Shown here: positions 1 to 5,535 of the stretch, one piece after another
Layout of the letters: every line of letters starts with the position of its first letter
Position numbering within the stretch: position 1 is the first letter of the stretch
Origin: an uncultured Lachnospiraceae bacterium
GTDB taxonomy: Bacteria > Bacillota_A > Clostridia > Lachnospirales > Lachnospiraceae
Assembly (NCBI GenBank): GCA_910587905.1
Contig: CAJUOF010000184.1
Span: 1-5,725 of the forward strand
DNA length: 5,725 bases
Reading direction: 5' to 3'
The notes under the pieces: model-generated
Told to the model about the DNA's origin: nothing
The model's database searches: none
Seen by the model: the letters and a program-made list of their open reading frames with translations, nothing else
Position numbers and translations under genes: made by a program

Positions 1-32
1 CACTCTTTCCCTACACGACGCTCTTCCGAACT
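1..32 (+). other. Illumina TruSeq adapter remnant (sequencing artefact)
   Basis: These bases match the 3' 32 bases of the Illumina TruSeq universal (read 1) adapter, the part that ends in CTTCCGATCT, with one mismatch at position 30 (A instead of T). The match is far too long for chance and sits exactly at the window edge, in the orientation expected for adapter followed by insert. It is untrimmed library sequence left at a contig end, not genomic DNA. Genomic sequence begins at about 33, or at 30 if the last two adapter bases match by chance. Confidence 0.96.
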
Positions 33-106
33 AGCATCAGAAGGCTGGTGTCATTGAGGCTTTTCTTTGCACCACCTTGCTTCGGTGCGGATGATGTCTT
101 TGCCAT
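33..106 (-). CDS. yjfF: Second sugar ABC permease, YjfF-like, N-terminal fragment only
   Basis: Only about the first 24-26 codons are present. The ATG at 106-104 follows the stop of the upstream permease after one base (TAATATG), and an AAGGAGG ribosome binding site lies about nine bases upstream, inside the end of that permease gene. The fragment starts MAKTSSAPKQ, has a Lys-rich cytoplasmic stretch, and then runs into SLNDTSLLML, which looks like the entry to a first membrane helix. The identity rests mostly on position: in ytfQ-ytfR-ytfT-yjfF operons the fourth gene is the second permease, which pairs with YtfT to form the membrane channel. The rest is lost because the contig ends in adapter sequence. 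Reading on into the adapter gives a false stop at 13-11. Confidence 0.7.
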
Positions 107-107
107 A

Positions 108-1196
108 TTAAGCCGCCTCCTTTCTCTTTGCCTGCGGCGCAAGGGCGGAAAGCTTCGCTCTCACCACCGGCGAGCTTAAGACCACCAGCAGGATAACCAC
201 CACGGCCTTGTAGGCCGGAAGGGCGGTCGACGGAACCTTGAATTTGTAGAGGGTCGTCGTCAGGCACTGGATCACGTAGGCGCCCACCACGGAGGCAGCC
301 ATGTTGAACTTGCCGCCGCTAAGGGCATTTCCGCCCAAAGCCACCGCCAGGATGGCGTCCATCTCGATATCCTTGGCGATGACGCCGTAGTTAATGGTGG
401 CAAGACGGCTCACCTTGATCAGAGCCGCCACGCCCACGCAGGCTCCCAGAATCACAAAGGACAGAATCTTGATAAAAGTTGGATTCAATCCGTTTAGCTT
501 GGCAGAATTCTCATTGATGCCCACCGACTGGGTGTAGAGCCGCAGGTTGGTAAATTTAAGCACCAGCCAGATCGCCACCAGACAGAGGATGGCGATGAAA
601 ATCGGCGTGGGGACCGGGATTCCGGGAATGAAGCCTCCGAAATAACCGAAGGACGGCTCGCCGATGATGGGAAGCTCATTGTTGTTGACCCAGGAGGCGA
701 TGGAACGGCCCGCCGTGTAGAGAATCAGCGTCGCCACCATGGGCTGGATCCGGAACACGGCCACCAACACGCCGTTGAAGGCTCCGAAGAGCATGGCCAC
801 CACGAAGGCCACCAGAAAGGCCACGAGGATGGGCGCCTGCAGGGTCTCCGGGCGGGTATTGCTTCCGCAGAGTACCCGCAGCAGCACACTGCCGCTGATG
901 GCGATGGCTGCGCCCACGCTGATATCCTGCCCGCCGCTGGCCGCCGTCACCAGAGTCATGCCGATGGCCAGGATCGCAAGCTCCGAGCCGTTGTCCAGAA
1001 TGTTGATCAGGAAACCGGAAAGCACCGGGTTCCCCGCACTGTTCTCGTCCATCGTGATCGCAAAGGAGGACGGATCGAGGATCAAATTGAACAGAAGGAG
1101 CGCCGCCAGAGCCGCCAGAGGAATGAACATCTGGTTCCTGGTCATCCTGGAAAGGAGGCTTCCCTCTTTGGATTTACTCACCTTATTTGTACCCAT
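108..1196 (-). CDS. ytfT: Sugar ABC transporter permease, YtfT-like (BPD_transp_2 / RbsC family)
   Basis: This is a 362-residue inner-membrane permease of a CUT2-type sugar importer, full length for the family. It has a short positively charged N-terminus, then about eight to ten hydrophobic segments (roughly 24-39, 72-110, 121-160, 196-214, 242-261, 279-316 and 330-341). The family hallmark after the second helix is seen as SGGQDISVG at 87-95, where E. coli YtfT has TGGIDLSVG as recalled. The cytoplasmic loop VGINENSAKLNGLNP (225-239) is the likely coupling segment for the ATPase. AILAVALGGNALSGGKFN (281-298) and YKAVVVILLV (329-338) also match family-conserved blocks. The ATG follows the ATPase stop by two bases, with GGAGGTGA about ten bases upstream, so the two genes are probably translationally coupled. 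It would pair with the truncated second permease. Galactofuranose specificity is inferred from operon order and similarity. Confidence 0.9.
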   Translation of the reverse strand: MGTNKVSKSKEGSLLSRMTRNQMFIPLAALAALLLFNLILDPSSFAITMDENSAGNPVLSGFLINILDNGSELAILAIGMTLVTAASGGQDISVGAAIAISGSVLLRVLCGSNTRPETLQAPILVAFLVAFVVAMLFGAFNGVLVAVFRIQPMVATLILYTAGRSIASWVNNNELPIIGEPSFGYFGGFIPGIPVPTPIFIAILCLVAIWLVLKFTNLRLYTQSVGINENSAKLNGLNPTFIKILSFVILGACVGVAALIKVSRLATINYGVIAKDIEMDAILAVALGGNALSGGKFNMAASVVGAYVIQCLTTTLYKFKVPSTALPAYKAVVVILLVVLSSPVVRAKLSALAPQAKRKEAA

Positions 1197-1198
1197 CG

Positions 1199-2707
1199 TT
1201 ATTTTTCACCTCCGGCAATGGTATTCATGACCGTGCTCTGCTTCAGTTCCTCCCCGGAAAGCTCCCCGACCATCCTGCGGTCCCTCATGACCATCAGTCT
1301 GGAGCAGGTCCTAAGCATCTCGTCCAGCTCGGAGGAGATGAAGGTCACGCTCATCCCCTCGGAAGCAAGCTTTAACACCAGCTTCTGGATGTCCACCTTG
1401 GTTCCCACGTCGATCCCCCTGGTGGGCTCATCCAAAATCAGATATTCCGGATGGGTGAGGAGCCAGCGGGCCAGAATCACCTTCTGCTGGTTGCCGCCGG
1501 ATAAGGACTTGATGGGCGTGTCGGCAGAAGCTGTCTTGATGCTTAAGAGCTTGATGTACTCGTCGGCGATCTTGTAGGTCTCCGACTTCTTATAAGGCTT
1601 CAGGAAGCCCTTTAACACCTGGTTGGCCAGGATGATGTTGTCCCGGACCGACAGATCTCCCACGATGCCGTCCCGCTTCCGGTCCTCCGGCAGATAAGCG
1701 ATGCCGTTTTTCATGGCATCGATGGGCTTTGCGATCTTCACCGGCTTCCCGTTCATCTTCACTTCGCCGCCAAGGACCCGGTCGGCCCCGAAAATGGCAC
1801 GGACGCTCTCACTCCGTCCGGAGCCCAGAAGGCCGGTAAAGCCGTTGACCTCGCCCTTCTTGATATCGAAGTCGAAAGGCTTGATGCCGGAATCGCTGTA
1901 AAGCCCCTTGGCCTCGAAGACCGGTGCCTCGCCCTCCGCCGCCTCGTAGGAGGAATATTCCCCCTGGATGTCGGACAGATCGTCCAGCTCCTTGCCCAGC
2001 ATCTTGGAGACCAGCTGGACCCTGGGAAGCTCCTCGGTCACAAATTCCCCCACCAGCTTTCCGTCCCTCATGACGGTGATCCGGTCACAGACCTCGTAGA
2101 CCTGGTCCAGGAAATGGGTGACGAAGATGATGCCCACGCCCTTCTCCCTAAGGTCCCGCATCAGCGTGAAGAGCTTCTCCACCTCCTGCTCATCCAGAGA
2201 AGAGGTCGGCTCGTCCAAGATCAGCACCTTGCAGTCCGTGTCCACCGCCCTGGCGATGGCCACCATCTGCTGGACCGCCAGGGAACAGCTGGAAAGCTGC
2301 TGGCTGCCCCTCGCCGGGATCCCCAGATTCGTGAGGATCTGATCGGCATCCGCATTCATCTTCTTCCAGTTCTGCACGGCACCCTTTCCCCGGCCTATGT
2401 ACATGTTTTCCGCCACCGAAAGGTTGGGGCAGAGGGTGATCTCCTGATACACCGTGCTGATGCCCACCCTCTGGGCATCCTGGGGCGAATGGATCGCCTC
2501 GTCCTTTCCGTCCAGGTTGATCTGGCCCTCATCTTTTGAATACACGCCGGTCAAGACCTTGATCAGCGTCGATTTTCCTGCGCCGTTTTCCCCCATCAGC
2601 GCATGGATCTCCCCCCGTCTAAGCGTAAAGTCCACCCCTTGCAGAGCACGCACACCAGGGAAGCTTTTATGGATATTCCGCATTTTTAACACTGTGTTCT
2701 CTTCCAT
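1199..2707 (-). CDS. ytfR: Sugar ABC transporter ATPase with two nucleotide-binding domains, YtfR-like
   Basis: This is a 502-residue cytoplasmic ATPase powering sugar import, with tandem domains as in RbsA, MglA, AraG and YtfR. Domain 1: Walker A GENGAGKST (39-47), Q-loop Gln88, a signature-like SLAVQQMVAIARA (142-154), Walker B LILDEPTSSLD (162-172), H-loop His198. Domain 2: degenerate Walker A GLLGSGRSE (292-300) with Arg replacing the usual Lys, good signature LSGGNQQKV (402-410), Walker B LILDEPTRGID (423-433), and SSELDE where the switch His would be. This asymmetry is typical of the family, so it is not a sign of damage. The ATG at 2707 was chosen because AGGAGGTGAG lies seven to ten bases upstream and the homologous region starts there (EENTVLKMRNIHKSFPGV). 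An in-frame start at 2797 would add 30 unrelated residues. It lies 106 bases after the binding-protein gene and two bases before the permease. Confidence 0.95.
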   Translation of the reverse strand: MEENTVLKMRNIHKSFPGVRALQGVDFTLRRGEIHALMGENGAGKSTLIKVLTGVYSKDEGQINLDGKDEAIHSPQDAQRVGISTVYQEITLCPNLSVAENMYIGRGKGAVQNWKKMNADADQILTNLGIPARGSQQLSSCSLAVQQMVAIARAVDTDCKVLILDEPTSSLDEQEVEKLFTLMRDLREKGVGIIFVTHFLDQVYEVCDRITVMRDGKLVGEFVTEELPRVQLVSKMLGKELDDLSDIQGEYSSYEAAEGEAPVFEAKGLYSDSGIKPFDFDIKKGEVNGFTGLLGSGRSESVRAIFGADRVLGGEVKMNGKPVKIAKPIDAMKNGIAYLPEDRKRDGIVGDLSVRDNIILANQVLKGFLKPYKKSETYKIADEYIKLLSIKTASADTPIKSLSGGNQQKVILARWLLTHPEYLILDEPTRGIDVGTKVDIQKLVLKLASEGMSVTFISSELDEMLRTCSRLMVMRDRRMVGELSGEELKQSTVMNTIAGGEK

Positions 2708-2723
2708 GAAAGGCTCACCTCCT
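2708..2723 (-). promoter_or_regulatory. Ribosome binding site of the ATPase gene
   Basis: The minus strand reads AGGAGGTGAG at 2723-2714, an almost perfect anti-16S match, seven to ten bases before the ATG at 2707. It decides the start codon against the longer reading frame that opens at 2797, which has no comparable site at the right distance. Confidence 0.85.
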
Positions 2724-2745
2724 GAATTCATTCTCCGTAGAAAGA

Positions 2746-2789
2746 CGCAGTGTAGCTTTTCTGTCAGATTCCAGTTTTGCTGCACCGCG
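2746..2789 (-). promoter_or_regulatory. Intercistronic stem-loop between binding-protein and ATPase genes
   Basis: In the minus-strand transcript, CGCGGTGCAGC (2789-2779) can pair with GCTACACTGCG (2756-2746). That gives nine Watson-Crick pairs, one G-U and one A-C mismatch, closing a 22-base loop. No U-run follows, so it is not a standard terminator. It starts 24 bases after the stop of the binding-protein gene. Such hairpins in binding-protein-dependent operons often protect the upstream message and keep the binding protein in excess over the membrane parts. That role is inferred; only the pairing is seen. Confidence 0.5.
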
Positions 2790-2813
2790 CCAGTCAAGTT
2801 CCTTTACACTTAT

Positions 2814-3899
2814 TTAGATTCCAAACTGCTCGATCACTTCCGGTGTGACGTTGCTCTGGTCAAAGCCCACCTCTTCCATGATGATGGTCTTTTCCGCAGG
2901 CTCCTGGCCGTTCTGAAGGCCCTGGATGACCTCGTCGATCATGTCCGCCTGATAAGGGTTGCACTGTCCGTCGTAGTTCCAGGTCCCGTTCATGACGTTC
3001 TCCAGAGCGAAGGTGTTGCAGTCAAAGCCCATGATGACGACCTTCTCGCCCACGCCGTGCTTGATGCCGGCCTTGTCGAGAGCCTTCACGGCGCCGTCCG
3101 CCATGTTGTCGTTCTCCGCATAGATCACGTTGAAATCCGTCCCGGCGTCGATCACAGACTGCACGATCTGCTGCGCCGTCTCAGCGTTCCAGTCCGCACA
3201 CTGCTGGGTCACGATGTTCCAGCCCTCTGCCTCGGCCATGTTCACCAGAGCCTCGCTGCGGCCCACCTGGGCGGAAGAGCCCATCTGGCCCTGAAGATGG
3301 ATGATGTTGTAGGACTCCAGCTTCTGATCCTTCAGCCAGTTGGCAGCCGTCTCGCCTTCCTTTGCCATGTCAGAAACGATGGAAGCCGCATAGAACTCCT
3401 CGTCCGCATCAATGACACGGTCATAAAGAATCACCCGGATTCCCTGATCCTTCGCATCCTGCAGAACCTTGTCCCAGCCAGAGGTGTTTGCCGCAGCGAT
3501 GGCCAGATAGTCCACGCCGTCCTGGATCATCTTGTTGGCGGCAGCAACCTGCTCGTCATTGGTCTTGCCATATGCAAAAGTTGCGTCATAGCCGTTCTCT
3601 TCCGTGAACTTCCTCTGCAAGTCCCTGTCATTGGCCACACGGTAGCCGGACTCACTGGTGTCGTTGTTGATGATGCCGATCTTGATCAGCTCGCCGGAAG
3701 CAGCCGGCGCTGCAGCCTGGGTATCTCCGGCCGCCTCAGTGCCTGCATCCGCCTTGGTATCCTCGGCCGCCTTGGTGTCTCCCTCCGTCGCCGCAGCAGG
3801 AGCGTCCGTCTCCTTCGTATCGGAGCCGCCTCCGCAGCCCGCAAGCAGCGTGGCCGTCATCGCCGCACACAGTAAGAAACCAACAAATTTTTTTCTCAT
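2814..3899 (-). CDS. ytfQ: Sugar-binding lipoprotein of ABC importer, YtfQ-like (galactofuranose type)
   Basis: This is a 361-residue extracytoplasmic solute-binding protein. It begins with a lipoprotein signal: MRKK, a hydrophobic core, and lipobox LAGC with the acylated Cys at 22. A low-complexity Ala/Thr/Asp/Glu/Lys linker follows (about 23-69), which would hold the domain away from the membrane. The periplasmic-binding-protein type 1 domain (RbsB/COG1879-like) runs from about 70. Blocks recalled from E. coli YtfQ align well: SESGYR (82-87; SESGWR in YtfQ), SGWDKVLQDAKD (140-151; TGWEPVLKEAKD), YDRVID (159-164; LDRSID), LQGQMGSSA (202-210), AENDNMADGA (261-270). It is the first gene of the importer operon, with GGGAGGA about nine bases before the ATG. 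Galactofuranose is the favoured ligand, but related anaerobe proteins may bind other sugars. Confidence 0.9.
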   Translation of the reverse strand: MRKKFVGFLLCAAMTATLLAGCGGGSDTKETDAPAAATEGDTKAAEDTKADAGTEAAGDTQAAAPAASGELIKIGIINNDTSESGYRVANDRDLQRKFTEENGYDATFAYGKTNDEQVAAANKMIQDGVDYLAIAAANTSGWDKVLQDAKDQGIRVILYDRVIDADEEFYAASIVSDMAKEGETAANWLKDQKLESYNIIHLQGQMGSSAQVGRSEALVNMAEAEGWNIVTQQCADWNAETAQQIVQSVIDAGTDFNVIYAENDNMADGAVKALDKAGIKHGVGEKVVIMGFDCNTFALENVMNGTWNYDGQCNPYQADMIDEVIQGLQNGQEPAEKTIIMEEVGFDQSNVTPEVIEQFGI

Positions 3900-3930
3900 G
3901 GTAGAAATCCTCCCTCATGTTATTTTGTTT

Positions 3931-3952
3931 GCCGCCGGAGTTCTCCGGCAAC
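3931..3952 (-). promoter_or_regulatory. Leader hairpin upstream of the binding-protein gene
   Basis: The minus strand carries GTTGCCGGAG (3952-3943), AA, then CTCCGGCGGC (3940-3931). The core GCCGGAG/CTCCGGC is perfect. The outer three positions pair as G-C plus two G-U wobbles, which work only in minus-strand RNA. In practice it folds with a GAAC tetraloop. It lies about 16 bases before the ribosome binding site and is not followed by a U-run on either strand, so it is not a convincing terminator. It could be a 5' stabiliser, a control element of the leader, or, as DNA, a small palindromic operator. Confidence 0.5.
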
Positions 3953-3966
3953 TTTGTTGTAATGTT

Positions 3967-3972
3967 ATTTTA
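3967..3972 (-). promoter_or_regulatory. Possible -10 element of the importer operon promoter
   Basis: On the minus strand TAAAAT (3972-3967) matches the -10 consensus in five of six positions. It sits in AT-rich DNA about 70 bases before the binding-protein start, with the leader hairpin falling just inside the predicted transcript. No good -35 hexamer is found 16-18 bases upstream (the sequence there is TATCTA). That would suit a promoter needing an activator such as the adjacent response regulator. This is a weak call; TATCTA at 3995-3990 is an alternative -10. Confidence 0.28.
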
Positions 3973-4012
3973 ATCCATGAAAAAAAATTTAGATACGGAC
4001 ATCCTTCGGAAG

Positions 4013-4092
4013 AAAGTTGATTTTTTTACTGTTTTTACAAAGTCTTCCCAAAAAAGTTCGATTTTTTATGAAAAAGGTTCAATTTTTTACGG
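4013..4092 (-). repeat. Three imperfect direct repeats upstream of the importer operon
   Basis: Read on the plus strand, three related 19-base units occur at 4013-4031 (AAAGTTGATTTTTTTACTG), 4053-4071 (AAAGTTCGATTTTTTATGA) and 4074-4092 (AAGGTTCAATTTTTTACGG). The shared pattern is AARGTT, two or three variable bases, a T-run, then A. Units 2 and 3 are offset by 21 bases, two helical turns, and units 1 and 2 by 40. AraC-family regulators commonly bind direct repeats at about this 21-base period, so these are candidate sites for the neighbouring AraC-type response regulator. Unit 3 overlaps the kinase stop codon. Low complexity means part of the similarity could be chance. Confidence 0.4.
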
Positions 4093-5524
4093 CCGGAATC
4101 TCCACGACCGATTCCGTCCACTCCCCGGCCTCGCTGTCTATGGACAGGCTGTATTCCGCCCCGTAATTCAGGAAAATACGCTGGGCCACGTTGAAAAGCC
4201 CGAAACCGGAAGGACCGTCCCCTCCTGCCTGGCTTCCCCAGATCAGCTTCCTCACACGTTCAAGCTCCTCCGGCTCCATCCCCTTTCCGTTGTCCCACAC
4301 CCGGAACACCAGACGGTCACCCAGAGATTCCCCCGTGACCCGGATATGCCCCATTCCCCGCTTATTTTTGATTCCATGATAGAGAGCGTTCTCCACCAGC
4401 GGCTGCAAAGTCAGCTTTAAAATCTGATACTGATAGAGCTCCTCCGGAATCTGAATCTCGTACTCCAGAATGTCCCGGTAACGAAGCCGCTGAATTTGGA
4501 GATAGCTGCGGATGTGGGCCTCCTCCTCCCGGACCGTGATGTAGTCCCGGCCCTTGCTTAAGGTGGTCCGGAAAAAATCAGAAAGGGCCGATACCAGGGT
4601 GACCACCTGTTCACTGTCCCCGGCCTCCGCCAGCCAGATGATCGTGTCCAGCGTGTTGTACAGAAAGTGCGGATTGATCTGGGCCTGCAGCAGCTTAAGC
4701 TCCGTGGCCCGGAGATTTAGCTGCTCGATGCGGATGTCCTCCACCAGCTTTCCCACCTCCTCCACCATCCGGTTGAAGCTGGAATTTAGGACCGCCAGCT
4801 CGTCGTCGCTCCCCTCCCTGGCCTGGACGGCAAAATCTCCCTTTCCGACCTGCCTCGTCATCTCACAGAGACGCCGGATGGGCCCCGTGATATTGGTCAT
4901 AATCCTCCGGCTGATGAGCAGCGCCCCCGCCAAAATCAGGACATAACCGATACTGACCGTGCGGACTGCCCCGTCCACGTCCGCCCGGACACCCCCCCTG
5001 AGACTCTCCAGATTCGTGGTCTCATAATAAATATATTTCTGAATCTGCTCCTGGATCAGCTCCGTCAGGATACGGATATTCAAATCCAGCCGTTCCATGT
5101 TCCGGTCATAGGAACCGCTTACCAGGGCGTCCGCCTCAATCTCCTCCACCCGGTCCTCCAGGGTATTCAAACTTTTTATAATCCCATTCAGCCGGTTTCT
5201 CGCATACTCCGCATCGGCCGTCTCAAAGAGTCCCTGGAACACCTGCCTGGCGTCCTCGATCAGAAGGTGGGGCTGTTCCGTGTCCACCAGCTCACCGGCC
5301 CGCTCCGCATTGACCACGATGATGTACATCAGATAGTCCATATCCTCTTTAAAATTGATGTTGTAGGCGTTTGCCTTGGTAATGTTTTCCACGATGACAT
5401 CGTAGCGTCTGGAAAACTGCTCCACCATGACAAGCAGATAGAGAAGCAGGGCCGCCAACGGAATCAGGCACACCAAAAGCAGCATGTTCAGACGTTTTTT
5501 CAGAGTAGAACCTCTTTTCCACAT
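4079..5524 (-). CDS. Sensor histidine kinase, LytS/YesM type (His_kinase PF06580 + HATPase_c)
   Basis: This is a 481-residue membrane sensor kinase. It has a first membrane helix at about 13-33, an extracytoplasmic region of about 155 residues that looks mainly helical, a second helix at about 189-205, and a HAMP-like linker at about 206-260. The phosphoacceptor block is QINPHFLYNTLDTI (282-295), with the likely phosphorylated His at 286. The ATP-binding domain shows the N box QPLVENALYHG (374-384), DNGKGM (411-416) and GFGLFNVAQR (440-449). All key residues are present. The ATG at 5524 was chosen because AGGAG lies six bases upstream. A GTG at 5569 would overlap the response regulator gene by 34 bases and has a poorly spaced binding site. 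It is 11 bases after the regulator stop, so the two form one transcription unit. Its neighbours suggest it senses the sugar carried by the importer; the ligand is inferred. Confidence 0.93.
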   Translation of the reverse strand: MWKRGSTLKKRLNMLLLVCLIPLAALLLYLLVMVEQFSRRYDVIVENITKANAYNINFKEDMDYLMYIIVVNAERAGELVDTEQPHLLIEDARQVFQGLFETADAEYARNRLNGIIKSLNTLEDRVEEIEADALVSGSYDRNMERLDLNIRILTELIQEQIQKYIYYETTNLESLRGGVRADVDGAVRTVSIGYVLILAGALLISRRIMTNITGPIRRLCEMTRQVGKGDFAVQAREGSDDELAVLNSSFNRMVEEVGKLVEDIRIEQLNLRATELKLLQAQINPHFLYNTLDTIIWLAEAGDSEQVVTLVSALSDFFRTTLSKGRDYITVREEEAHIRSYLQIQRLRYRDILEYEIQIPEELYQYQILKLTLQPLVENALYHGIKNKRGMGHIRVTGESLGDRLVFRVWDNGKGMEPEELERVRKLIWGSQAGGDGPSGFGLFNVAQRIFLNYGAEYSLSIDSEAGEWTESVVEIPAVKN

Positions 5525-5535
5525 ATCCCTCTCCT
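5525..5535 (-). promoter_or_regulatory. Ribosome binding site of the histidine kinase gene
   Basis: The whole gap between the regulator stop (TAG, 5538-5536) and the kinase ATG reads AGGAGAGGGAT on the minus strand. AGGAG at 5535-5531 is six bases from the ATG. It decides the start at 5524 rather than the upstream GTG at 5569, and its position right after the stop codon suggests translational coupling. Confidence 0.8.

Noticed and set aside
739..1230. A 163-codon plus-strand frame over the permease
   Set aside because: Its composition (Arg, Ser, Thr, Met rich) is that of a mirrored membrane-protein gene, and the opposite strand has a clear YtfT-like protein.
1576..1810. Damage in the second nucleotide-binding domain of the ATPase (Arg in place of the Walker A Lys, no switch His)
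   Set aside because: Asymmetric sites of this kind are normal in tandem-domain sugar ATPases such as RbsA and MglA, so this is not a pseudogene signal.
2114..2539. A 141-codon plus-strand frame rich in His, Arg and Leu
   Set aside because: It is antisense to the first nucleotide-binding domain of the ATPase and has no recognisable domain.
2708..2797. A longer N-terminus for the ATPase from an ATG at 2797
   Set aside because: The extra 30 residues match nothing in the family and would be translated across the intercistronic hairpin; the ATG at 2707 has a near-perfect ribosome binding site.
2454..3875. A 473-codon open frame on the plus strand
   Set aside because: It lies antisense to the ATPase and binding-protein genes, has no family motifs and no ribosome binding site of note. 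It is a by-product of GC-rich codon use on the opposite strand.
3931..3952. The GC-rich hairpin as a rho-independent terminator of the kinase gene
   Set aside because: No U-run follows the stem on either strand, and it lies about 130 bases past the kinase stop, close to the next gene's ribosome binding site.
3980..4050. A terminator formed by GGAAGA and TCTTCC near 4040 and 4010, followed by a T-run at 3987-3980
   Set aside because: The stem is only about six pairs with a loop of about 29 bases and the T-run is well separated, so it does not resemble an efficient terminator.
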